DNA from: Pyrobaculum sp.
GTDB lineage: Archaea > Thermoproteota > Thermoprotei > Thermoproteales > Thermoproteaceae
Length of the DNA: 7,116 nucleotides
Direction of reading: 5' to 3'
NCBI GenBank assembly: GCA_022759345.1
Contig: JAEMPK010000049.1
Coordinates: 2,880 to 9,995 of the forward strand
The stretch's first letter is position 1, and each line of letters begins with the position of its first letter. Below are positions 1-5,798 of this stretch, piece after piece. The translations under genes were made by a program, and so were the position numbers. A model generated the notes under the pieces. The model saw nothing but the letters and a program-made list of their open reading frames with translations. It searched no databases and was not told the origin of the DNA.

Positions 1-345
1 AACAGAGCCAATGGACTTATCACTCCCATGAGGTCTATGTCGCTAGAGGCCGCCGCTGGGAAGAACCCGGTTAGTCATGTGGGTAAGATATACAACGTAG
101 TTGCGCAACGAATAGCTGATAAGATCTACCAGCAAGTTAACGGCATCACCGAGGTCTACGTCGAGATCGTGTCTCAGATCGGAAAGCCGATAAACGAGCC
201 GAAGATTCTTAATATTGAAATCATTAAAGACGGTGAACTCACTGGCGAGGTTAAGAACGAGGTAGATGCAATTGCCAAGGAGGAGCTCAGCAGAATTACG
301 CACATCACCGAGCTTATACTAAGAGGAGAAGTTTCACTATACTAA
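1..345 (+). CDS. mat: S-adenosylmethionine synthetase, archaeal type (C-terminal part)
   Basis: This is the last 114 residues of methionine adenosyltransferase, the cytosolic enzyme that makes S-adenosylmethionine from methionine and ATP. The frame is already open at base 1 and ends with TAA at 343-345, so the N-terminal two-thirds lies outside the window. Recognition rests on the archaeal MAT C-terminal signature: NRANGLITPMRSMSLEAAAG followed by KNPVSHVGKIYNVVA, then an SQIGKPINEPKI segment. The archaeal family is about 400 residues long and is very divergent from bacterial MetK. The internal ATG at base 28 is not a start, because the conserved sequence continues upstream of it. The gene converges on minus-strand material starting at 337. 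I see no strong terminator, only short T-runs just after the stop. The family call is secure; only the truncation by the window edge limits it. Confidence 0.95.
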   Translation, partial: NRANGLITPMRSMSLEAAAGKNPVSHVGKIYNVVAQRIADKIYQQVNGITEVYVEIVSQIGKPINEPKILNIEIIKDGELTGEVKNEVDAIAKEELSRITHITELILRGEVSLY

Positions 346-541
346 AACCTTTGGCGGCTTTTCCGGGAACTCGACACCTCTCTCCCTAAAGTACTTATCC
401 ACGCCCTAGCCCGCTCCAGGCTCCCAGCTCTGGCCTTCCGCAGAAGCTCATCCACTGGGTCGGGCATCTTAACCGCCGGCCTAGGCGGCTCCTTAAGTCT
501 CTCACCTCACGCCTGTAGTCTTCGACAACGCATTCGTCTCA
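337..541 (-). pseudogene. Frameshifted small-gene remnant sharing a RIO2 C-terminal segment
   Basis: Three short minus-strand reading frames join end to end if two frameshifts are allowed. An upstream piece has VVEDYRREVRDL (about 538-495). A middle piece has LKEPPRPAVKMPDPVDELLR (open from 506, with an ATG at 467 giving a 41-codon ORF that ends at 342). A last piece has DKYFRERGVEFPEKPPKV, ending in TAG at 337-339. The last piece matches RIO2 residues 268-278 (AEYFRERGVEFPG) and is also nearly identical in DNA: 349-392 resembles 2391-2444 apart from about 13 missing bases and a few changes. I infer a decayed small gene or a fragment created by local duplication. Alternatives are an intact short protein read in only one frame, or sequencing indels. 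I cannot name a family. Confidence 0.45.
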
Positions 542-576
542 TTCCTCTGCGGAGCGGCGGTGGGGTTGATGCGGCT

Positions 577-2334
577 TTACGCCAAACCACGCCGGTACTG
601 CTCCACTAACTTCCGTAGATCTATCTCTTTCTTCTCGTCGAGTTTCTGCCTAATCTGATTTACAAGTTCCCTTAGGGCGTCTAGATCTACGACGTAGAAT
701 TCTCCTATCTCAAGTTTTGTGACTTGTCTAAGCGGTACTCCTAAAGTTTTTCTGGCAACTGCTTCTTCTACGGTTTGTAGATTTCTACAGATTGTGCCTA
801 CGGGCTCGTCGCCTCTACACTCGGCGGTTTCTGATATGTGTACAAGTCGATATCTGGACCCGTAGTTGGTTAAGATCTCTATGAAGGTTTTTTTCAGCTG
901 TTCTATCTCTGCTTCTTTTTTCGCAAGCTCTCCCGTAAGCATCTCTAACCTATTCTGCATTTCTCTGTATTTGGCGTCGCGCCACCTTTCGTCCTCGACG
1001 TATCTACGTAGCTGGGCGTATTCACGTCTTAAAGCGTCGAGCTCCTTCTGTAGTTGCTGATTTTCATACTCAAGAGCTTTAATCCGCGTGTTAAGCGTCT
1101 CGTCTCTGGCGGCGCATGGCTTCTCAACTGTAACATACACCACTTTCGTCTCCTTCTCCTCGCGTCTTTTCAACGCTTCAGACACCGCCTGGGCTATGGA
1201 GTAGCCGCGGATCACCAAGGCCTTGGCGTCTTCCAACTGGTCAGACTTCAAGATGTCGCCGAATTCTTTCTCTATCTTTTCAAACTTCGGCTTGTACTCC
1301 ATATATGCCCTGTAGGCTGCAGCCAAGGCATCTCGCTCGTGGCTGGTCTTGGCTTGCCATTTCAATTTGTCAAGTATCTGCGTCTTTTCCTCAGAGGAGA
1401 GGTCGCGGCTAGGCGTATACAACACGGCTCCGCTCATGGCGGCCAGGCGTTTCACAAATTCAGGTGGGTCCGCTACGTCTGTGGCGACAATCACCGGCGT
1501 TCCCCACTGCTGGACGTACCTCATCACGTCACCTCTCGAGAAGCCTCTACGGGCCACCGTGTCCAGCACCTCGCCGTCTAGCGTAAGTATTGCCAAACCT
1601 GTCACAACCCCGGGATCGACGCCCAGAATCAAAAGACGGCCACGCGCGGCAACGCCTCCTCTTTTGACTGGAGCCGAATATATCGCAATCGCCACGTCTA
1701 TACTCCGCATGGGCTTTACATATCTCCGTACAACTTCTCTCTTGGCATATACCACAAACTTGGCGGAGGCAACCTCTCCAGACTCCTCTCTAATAAATAA
1801 ATCGTAATCAAGCCGCGCCTCCTTAAGCTTAGCCTCGATTTTAGACGCCAGCGACTTGATCCTATGGGTGACGTTTCTCATAAAGCGGTTTCTGCTCATC
1901 CCGCCAGGCGCCGTCGAGATTCTCCGGTAAATCAGTATGACCGTCTCCTCCTCGAAGAGTTTGACCGAAGTCCCCGTGCCCATGTTTGCGAGAACTGCTA
2001 AATACTCCGCAGTCTCGAGAGGCTCCAATCTGCCCCTCACGACGGCGAACCGCTCGCGCACCAGATCCTCAACCTTCCTATAGCCCTCGGGGCCTCTGGT
2101 AACCTCCACCACATCTACTGTATAGGGCAACTTCCCCAACAACCTCACCACCGGCCTGCCGTATTGAAACAACTCGCCTACGTTGTCCACGGCTAAAATT
2201 TCGACCTTGTAACGCTTGAAGAGGTGCGCCAACCCACGTGCGTCCAAGACCCCCTTTTCCACCACAGATCCGCCCTCCAGTACGGCGTAGGCGAAAGAGC
2301 CGCCGGGCGTGACGTCTATGCCCAGAATAGCCAC
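577..2334 (-). CDS. DUF460/COG2433 family RuvC-like (RNase H-fold) coiled-coil protein
   Basis: This 585-residue protein belongs to the archaeal DUF460 family, predicted to have an RNase H/RuvC-like nuclease fold; its substrate is unknown. The N-terminal region opens with a strand-like segment (LGIDVTPGGSFAYAV, D6) suggesting a degenerate first RNase H-like lobe. The recognisable core spans roughly residues 230-345: ILGVDPGVVTGLA (D240), VIVATDVADPP (D286, D289) and SHERDALAAAYRAY (H332, D335), which are positions expected of a RuvC-type acidic site. Residues about 412-485 are rich in E, K, R, L and Q in heptad-like order and form a probable long coiled coil, followed by a C-terminal domain with C506 and C516. 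The start is GTG at 2334, 1 nt after the RIO2 stop, so the two genes are almost certainly co-transcribed. Nuclease activity is inferred from fold and residues only. Confidence 0.88.
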   Translation of the reverse strand: MAILGIDVTPGGSFAYAVLEGGSVVEKGVLDARGLAHLFKRYKVEILAVDNVGELFQYGRPVVRLLGKLPYTVDVVEVTRGPEGYRKVEDLVRERFAVVRGRLEPLETAEYLAVLANMGTGTSVKLFEEETVILIYRRISTAPGGMSRNRFMRNVTHRIKSLASKIEAKLKEARLDYDLFIREESGEVASAKFVVYAKREVVRRYVKPMRSIDVAIAIYSAPVKRGGVAARGRLLILGVDPGVVTGLAILTLDGEVLDTVARRGFSRGDVMRYVQQWGTPVIVATDVADPPEFVKRLAAMSGAVLYTPSRDLSSEEKTQILDKLKWQAKTSHERDALAAAYRAYMEYKPKFEKIEKEFGDILKSDQLEDAKALVIRGYSIAQAVSEALKRREEKETKVVYVTVEKPCAARDETLNTRIKALEYENQQLQKELDALRREYAQLRRYVEDERWRDAKYREMQNRLEMLTGELAKKEAEIEQLKKTFIEILTNYGSRYRLVHISETAECRGDEPVGTICRNLQTVEEAVARKTLGVPLRQVTKLEIGEFYVVDLDALRELVNQIRQKLDEKKEIDLRKLVEQYRRGLA

Positions 2335-2335
2335 A

Positions 2336-3253
2336 TTATAGTAAAGACTTTTTTAAATATTCGAGAAAACGTCTGCCGCTATCGTTGCCTCCTTTGGCGG
2401 CTTTAAGTAGTTCGTCTCCGGGGAACTCGACGCCTCTCTCCCTAAAGTACTCAGCAATGTTGGAGACGTCACGTCTGAGGTAAGTCTCGGCGCTGGGATG
2501 CCCCAAGGGGATCCACTGCGGCCAGTCAATCACATACGTCCTATTGCTGACTATGACGTTGAATGGTGAAAGGTCGCCGTGGACAATGCCGAGACGCAGA
2601 GCCACGTGAAGAGTTTCCAAGAGGTCTTGAACCACCTGTTCAAGGTCGCCTGAGTCAAGTCGGTAAAGCTCGACTCCGTCTATGAACCGCATGACCACCA
2701 CGTGTCTGTTATACGCCAACGGCTCTGGCACAAGTCCACCTGCTTCGAACACCTTCTCCAAGGCGTAGAATTCTGCCAAGGCGGAAAGCCTCGTCTCGTA
2801 AACCTGTCGTAGATGTTGGTACCTCCTGACCTTGGCACTAAACGCCTCTTCGTATCTAAACACAGACACGCCGCCTCTATGGAACTTCACCGCAACTTTA
2901 AAGCCAGAAGGAGACTCACCGGCATACACCACGGACTCTTTGCCTACTCCCACGGGCGTCGGCGACAGCTTCGCAACCTTCTTCCTTATACGTAACGTGT
3001 GTAAGGCCAACACGTCGTAGCCCGCCGCAGTGATTTTCCAGCCAAGATAAGGCGAGAGATTTCGCCTAAGTAGGCCGAGGTAGTGGAGACGCTTCACGCT
3101 GTCGCGGACCTCCTCCTTCCTGTATCTTGCCCATCTCTCCACCAGCTTCTGGGGGACGAACTCGTACCTCCGGTGCCCCGCCTCGATGATCCTCAATATT
3201 CTCAAGTCTCTCTTGGCGAGCCGGCTGTACGCCTCAACGACGCTCTTAATCAC
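2336..3253 (-). CDS. rio2: RIO2-type serine/threonine protein kinase
   Basis: This 305-residue protein is an archaeal RIO2 atypical kinase/ATPase, which in eukaryotes acts in the final maturation of the small ribosomal subunit and is assumed to do so in archaea. Residues 1-90 form the RIO2-specific winged-helix domain (RRYEFVPQKLVERWARY, then VKRLHYLGLL). The kinase domain follows: the nucleotide loop VGVGKESVVYAGE (101-113), the ATP-anchoring lysine in VAVKFHRGG (K123), the catalytic loop IVHGDLSPFNVIV (D227, N232) and the metal-binding YVIDWPQW (D243). All key residues are present, and the length is normal for the family. The start is GTG at 3253, with a TATA-like box 23-30 nt upstream, implying a leaderless mRNA. 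It is the first gene of a unit with the DUF460 protein, 1 nt downstream. Part of its 3' end is echoed at 349-392. Confidence 0.95.
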   Translation of the reverse strand: MIKSVVEAYSRLAKRDLRILRIIEAGHRRYEFVPQKLVERWARYRKEEVRDSVKRLHYLGLLRRNLSPYLGWKITAAGYDVLALHTLRIRKKVAKLSPTPVGVGKESVVYAGESPSGFKVAVKFHRGGVSVFRYEEAFSAKVRRYQHLRQVYETRLSALAEFYALEKVFEAGGLVPEPLAYNRHVVVMRFIDGVELYRLDSGDLEQVVQDLLETLHVALRLGIVHGDLSPFNVIVSNRTYVIDWPQWIPLGHPSAETYLRRDVSNIAEYFRERGVEFPGDELLKAAKGGNDSGRRFLEYLKKSLL

Positions 3254-3283
3254 ATTAAAAAACGTCTCCTAGAGGTTTAAAAT
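3254..3283. promoter_or_regulatory. Compact divergent leaderless promoter pair
   Basis: Only 30 bp separate the GTG start of RIO2 (minus) from the GTG start of UPF0179 (plus). An attaaaaaa element at 3254-3262 lies 22-30 nt upstream of the plus-strand start. A tttaaaat element at 3276-3283 (atttaaaa-type on the minus strand: attttaaa) lies 23-30 nt upstream of the minus-strand start. Both fit an archaeal TATA box placed for transcription starting at the first codon. Each TATA box therefore abuts the other gene's start codon. Confidence 0.65.
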
Positions 3284-3787
3284 GTGAAAAGAATCGTCAC
3301 ACTGGTTTCAAAAGAACAGGCGGAGGTCGGGCACCGATTCCGCGTGGTCAACATCCCTGATGAGTGCAAGACGTGCCGGCTCTTCCCCGTGTGTCTGGGG
3401 AGGCTGACCGTGGGGAGAAGTTACAAAGTTGTAGAGGTGAGACCGTCGATGGGCCAGAGGTGCAAGATCACAGATGGAGAAATGGTGCCTGTGGTAGTGG
3501 AGGAGGCGCCTATAGTGGGGTTGCTCCCTCTGAACAAGGCGCTGGAGGGTGTGATCGTAACGTTTGAAGGAGAATGTGCAGGCTGTGAAGACTGCCCCAC
3601 CGATGTGGTAAGAATCGGCGAGAAGATCAAGATCGTCAAAGTGTTAGGCAGGAAGAGCTGCAAAGGGAAAGACTTCGCTATTGTTGAGTTCTTCGCCTTA
3701 GGACCGCCTTCACCCTCAAAATCAGGTGACGTAAAGACTTCTCGAGGCCCTTCTCGCGCGCCTCCTTCACGACCTCTTTCAAAATAG
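3284..3787 (+). CDS. UPF0179 family cysteine-rich protein
   Basis: This 167-residue protein matches the archaeal UPF0179 (COG1860) family, whose function is not known. The family core runs from MKRIVTLVSKEQAEVG to about residue 139 (FAIVEFFAL). Eight cysteines stand out: C28, C31 and C37 (DECKTCRLFPVCLGR), C60 (GQRCKI), C98, C101 and C104 (GECAGCEDCP), and C126. Such spacing suggests a bound zinc ion or iron-sulfur cluster, which is inference. The start is GTG at 3284, about 22-30 nt after a TATA-like element, so the transcript is probably leaderless. Residues 140-167 are a Pro/Ser/Arg/Lys-rich low-complexity tail. This tail coincides exactly with the stretch (3678-3787) where another gene is read on the opposite strand, so its composition may be dictated by that overlap rather than by its own function. 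Confidence 0.85.
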   Translation: MKRIVTLVSKEQAEVGHRFRVVNIPDECKTCRLFPVCLGRLTVGRSYKVVEVRPSMGQRCKITDGEMVPVVVEEAPIVGLLPLNKALEGVIVTFEGECAGCEDCPTDVVRIGEKIKIVKVLGRKSCKGKDFAIVEFFALGPPSPSKSGDVKTSRGPSRAPPSRPLSK

Positions 3788-3884
3788 CCTTGGCCTCCGC
3801 GACTTTGCCATCCATTGCCATCTTCTCTGCCTCTCGTAGACGTGTTATAAGCCTAGCTGCAGTTGCTTGGACATCCTCTGCCAT
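3678..3884 (-). CDS. Small helical protein of unknown function
   Basis: This is a 68-residue, highly charged and probably all-helical protein (starts MAEDVQATAARLITRLREAE; later KVAEAKAILKEVVKEAREKG; ends KAVLRRRTQQ). I do not recognise a family; the pattern resembles a TPR-like helical hairpin. Its support as a real gene comes from three things. Its amphipathic helix pattern is protein-like with frequent E/K/R and A/L. It has an ATG start at 3884 with a tttaaa element 21-26 nt upstream, the right place for a leaderless archaeal promoter. It also fills space otherwise left empty between UPF0179 and the DUF357 gene. Its last 110 nt overlap the UPF0179 3' end in antisense, which is unusual. The alternative is a chance ORF antisense to an over-extended UPF0179 tail, but I favour a real gene. 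Confidence 0.65.
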   Translation of the reverse strand: MAEDVQATAARLITRLREAEKMAMDGKVAEAKAILKEVVKEAREKGLEKSLRHLILRVKAVLRRRTQQ

Positions 3885-3938
3885 GTGACGCTTAAAAGAG
3901 TCTCTTTAAATGTTTTAAGCTTGGAGTATAGTCGAGCC
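3885..3938. promoter_or_regulatory. Second divergent promoter region
   Basis: This 54-bp interval lies between the minus-strand small gene (ATG at 3884) and the plus-strand DUF357-RibL gene (GTG at 3939). A palindromic TTTAAA at 3905-3910 lies 21-26 nt from the minus start and 29-34 nt from the plus start. A second A/T element, gttttaag at 3912-3919, lies 20-27 nt from the plus start. Either the two genes share one TATA core or they use two overlapping ones. Confidence 0.55.
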
Positions 3939-4628
3939 GTGGATCGAGTCGCCGTTTATATTAAAAACCTTGAGGAGGCTTTAGAGAGCCTTGTCTTGAA
4001 GGACTCGGCGTATAGGCACATCGTAGAACTCGCCAGCGCATACCTTAAAGATTCTAAATATTACTACTCAATAGGCGATAAAGAAACCGCCCTTGCGACC
4101 GTGTCCTACGCCGAGGGGCTTCTCGATGCGTTGAAGATGATCGGCGCCGCCGCCTTTGTATGGAAGAGACCAAGCGAGATAAAAAACACGAGAACCGTTA
4201 TGGTTGCTGGTACTTTTGAAATACTGCATCCAGGTCATCTTGCATATCTAAGAGAGGCGTGGAGGCTTGGCTACGTCGTCGCTGTAGTTTCTTCAGACGA
4301 AAACGCCGAGCGGAGCAAGAAGCGGAAAATAGTAATTCCTCAACAGCAGAGGGCGGAGGTCCTCTCCTCGCTTTATTACGTGCATAGAGTTGTGCCAGGT
4401 AGGCCGGGTAACATCTTTGACATATTTGAAGAGGTGAAGCCCGACGTTGTTCTTCTGGGCCCTAACCAGAACGTGTCCGAGGACATGGTGAGGGCTGAAG
4501 CGAAGAAGAGAGGTGTAGACGCGGAGATTCTTCGTCTGCCGGAGCTTAAGCAATGCGAGTTGTGTAGCACGACGAAGATCATTCAGAAGATTGTGGCCAC
4601 CTTCTGTGGCGATGCCTCTCAATGTTGA
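3939..4628 (+). CDS. DUF357 domain fused to RibL-like FAD synthase nucleotidyltransferase
   Basis: This 229-residue protein has two parts. Residues 1-70 (VAVYIKNLEEALESL, then LASAYLKDSKYY and YAEGLLDALK) form a helical DUF357 domain. Residues about 85-225 form a cytidylyltransferase-like Rossmann fold with the nucleotide-binding signature AGTFEILHPGH (HxGH at H97 and H100). The C-terminal CELCSTTKIIQKI (C206, C209) carries the paired cysteines typical of archaeal RibL, which adenylylates FMN to FAD; that activity is inferred by family. I chose GTG at 3939 because TATA-like elements lie 20-34 nt upstream and the DUF357 domain begins right after it. In-frame ATG 3867 would sit inside the neighbouring gene and add 24 unconserved residues, and TTG 3921 is too close to the TATA box. 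The 3' end overlaps endonuclease V by 17 nt, implying one transcript. Confidence 0.85.
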   Translation: MDRVAVYIKNLEEALESLVLKDSAYRHIVELASAYLKDSKYYYSIGDKETALATVSYAEGLLDALKMIGAAAFVWKRPSEIKNTRTVMVAGTFEILHPGHLAYLREAWRLGYVVAVVSSDENAERSKKRKIVIPQQQRAEVLSSLYYVHRVVPGRPGNIFDIFEEVKPDVVLLGPNQNVSEDMVRAEAKKRGVDAEILRLPELKQCELCSTTKIIQKIVATFCGDASQC

Positions 4629-5277
4629 AGCCGCCAAGAGAGTTCAGGAGTTACTACGTCTACGAGTCAGTTTCTCTCCTCTCCCTCCTCTAAAGACCGT
4701 AGGAGGTCTGGACGTGGCATACAGCGGAGACTTAGCCTATGGAGTCGCCGTGGTGGTACGACTCCCTTCGCTTCAAGTGGTCGACTCGGCATGTAGCATC
4801 ACCAAGAACGTGGTTCCGTACGTCCCCACGTTTCTCGCCTTCAGAGAGCTTACGCCTATGTTAAGGGCGTACTTTAAGCTGAAAACAGAGCCCGACGCCA
4901 TCTTGGTCGACGGGCACGGAGTGGCACATCCGCGGAGATTCGGCATCGCTTCTCACATAGGCGTCGTGTTGAAGAAACCAACAATCGGAGTCGCCAAATC
5001 CAGGCTTTACGGCGAGGAGAGAGATGATGCCGTGTTTGATCCAGCCACAGGAGAGGTGCTGGCCCAAGTGGTGAGGTGCGGCGGAAAGAAATACGTTTCT
5101 GTAGGCTCTTACGCAACCCTAGAGGATTCCGTGGAGCTCGTGAAGAGACTGTGTAAAAGCGGCGACGTATACCCTATCCGGGTGGCGCACAACCTCACCC
5201 AGAGATTGAGACGTGTGAGACCAGAGACGTTCGACCAATGGGGCGAGGCGACGAGCTGCGAAGTACCCCCCGCCTGA
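4612..5277 (+). CDS. nfi: Endonuclease V
   Basis: Endonuclease V nicks nucleic acid near deaminated bases such as (deoxy)inosine; it acts in DNA repair and, in some organisms, on RNA. The 221-residue product shows the full family pattern: GLDVAYSG (D34), the wedge-like PYVPTFLAFREL (Y70, E79), ILVDGHGVAHPRRFG (D100), IGVAKSRLYG (K129) and IRVAHNLTQR (H193). These correspond to the metal-binding acidic residues and the conserved lysine and histidine, so the enzyme should be active. Length is normal for the family. I place the start at ATG 4612, overlapping the upstream gene by 17 nt. ATG 4591 is also in frame and would add seven residues (MWPPSVA) and lengthen the overlap to 38 nt. No separate promoter is visible, so it is read with the DUF357-RibL gene. 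The C-terminal PETFDQWGEATSCEVPPA looks like a poorly conserved tail. Confidence 0.95.
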   Translation: MPLNVEAAKRVQELLRLRVSFSPLPPLKTVGGLDVAYSGDLAYGVAVVVRLPSLQVVDSACSITKNVVPYVPTFLAFRELTPMLRAYFKLKTEPDAILVDGHGVAHPRRFGIASHIGVVLKKPTIGVAKSRLYGEERDDAVFDPATGEVLAQVVRCGGKKYVSVGSYATLEDSVELVKRLCKSGDVYPIRVAHNLTQRLRRVRPETFDQWGEATSCEVPPA

Positions 5278-5398
5278 TCCCAAGACGAAGAGGCCTCTTA
5301 TGAAGCATCTTCCCAGCGCCATAAAGAGCAGTAGCGGCGGCAACGAGGTAAGCGCGCTGAAGACATCTCGCCGTGTAGATTGCAGGGCTGGCCCACAT
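5195..5398 (-). CDS. Possible small hypothetical protein
   Basis: A 67-residue minus-strand frame begins MWASPAIYTARCLQRAYLV and includes a hydrophobic stretch AAATALYGAGKML before an Arg-rich C-terminus. I recognise no family. In its favour, the first 120 nt lie in otherwise non-coding DNA, and codon use there (AGA/AGG, GCC, CTT) resembles its neighbours. A TATA-like cttaaaag (5407-5414) lies upstream, but at only 9-16 nt from the ATG, closer than expected for a leaderless gene. Against it, the last 83 nt overlap the 3' end of endonuclease V in antisense, and the C-terminal residues look like shadow sequence. It may be a chance ORF. Confidence 0.25.
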   Translation of the reverse strand: MWASPAIYTARCLQRAYLVAAATALYGAGKMLHKRPLRLGIRRGVLRSSSPRPIGRTSLVSHVSISG

Positions 5399-5535
5399 AG
5401 CTGAAGGCTTTTAAGCGTTATGTGGTTGTAAGGTCTAAAGAGGGCCAAGGGTATACGCTGTTCCAACTGTCTATGGTGAGGCAAGTAGCCATGAGATGGG
5501 TGCAGGTCCTAAAGGCGGCAGTTGCAGGGGATAAT
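5278..5535 (+). other. Intergenic stretch with a possible structured RNA
   Basis: I see no convincing plus-strand protein here. A TATA-like cttttaagc at 5408-5416 could start a transcript near 5437-5445. Downstream, CAACTG (5464-5469) can pair with CAGTTG (5519-5524), and ATGG (5473-5476) with CCAT (5489-5492). The inner stem extends as TCT/AGA (5470-5472 with 5494-5496) across a bulged G. This gives a nested stem-loop of about 60 nt just upstream of the Zn-ribbon promoter. I found no clear C/D or H/ACA box set, so the type of RNA, if any, is unknown. Confidence 0.25.
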
Positions 5536-5543
5536 TTTATATA
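5536..5543 (+). promoter_or_regulatory. TATA box of the Zn-ribbon gene
   Basis: The sequence tttatata ends 20 nt before ATG 5564 and starts 28 nt before it. This spacing fits a leaderless transcript and decides the start, because the upstream in-frame ATG at 5522 would precede the TATA box itself. Confidence 0.65.
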
Positions 5544-5563
5544 CAGTGGCCTTTTTGACGTCT

Positions 5564-5761
5564 ATGTCGATTAGGGGGGCTAAGCTACACGGCCCGTCAC
5601 CGCCTTCCGACAGCACGACTAATTGGGTATTGGCGCCGCTTGAGAGAGGCGTTATCTTTGCGTGTCCCAACTGTGGCAAAACTACAATTATACGAAGTCA
5701 TAGATCGAGAAAACTAGGCGTGCCCTATCGTTGTCCTGAATGCGGTTTTGTTGGTCCTTAG
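5564..5761 (+). CDS. Zn-ribbon RNA-binding protein (COG2888/HVO_2753-like)
   Basis: This 65-residue basic protein belongs to the small archaeal Zn-ribbon family annotated as a predicted RNA-binding protein acting in translation. The signature is FACPNCGKTTIIRSHRSRKL followed by YRCPECGFVGP, with C34, C37, C57 and C60 forming a single zinc site. From memory of the euryarchaeal members, that family carries additional CxxC pairs before and between these. Here the N-terminus (SIRGAKLHGPSPPSDSTTN) and the middle (RSHRSRK) have no cysteines, so one zinc site appears to be absent. I chose ATG 5564 over 5522 because the TATA box lies at 5536-5543 and residues encoded upstream are not family-like. It sits 37 bp before aEF1B, a pairing common in archaea, supporting a translation role. 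aEF1B nevertheless has its own promoter. Confidence 0.88.
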   Translation: MSIRGAKLHGPSPPSDSTTNWVLAPLERGVIFACPNCGKTTIIRSHRSRKLGVPYRCPECGFVGP

Positions 5762-5768
5762 GCATAAG

Positions 5769-5777
5769 TTTTAAATA
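5769..5777 (+). promoter_or_regulatory. TATA box of aEF1B
   Basis: The element ttttaaata lies 22-30 nt upstream of ATG 5799, in the position expected for leaderless transcription. It shows that aEF1B can be transcribed independently of the Zn-ribbon gene just upstream. Confidence 0.65.
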
Positions 5778-5798
5778 GGTGGTTCATGTGGAAGGCTT

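Noticed and set aside
1054..1581. 175-codon plus-strand ORF antisense to the DUF460 gene
   Set aside because: The minus-strand frame has a clear family, domain order and coiled coil; this frame has no recognisable domain and is a shadow.
5119..5484. 121-codon minus-strand ORF with a hydrophobic stretch (LPPLLLFMALG)
   Set aside because: Nearly half is antisense to endonuclease V, there is no family resemblance, and a different minus frame (5195-5398) looks slightly more gene-like.
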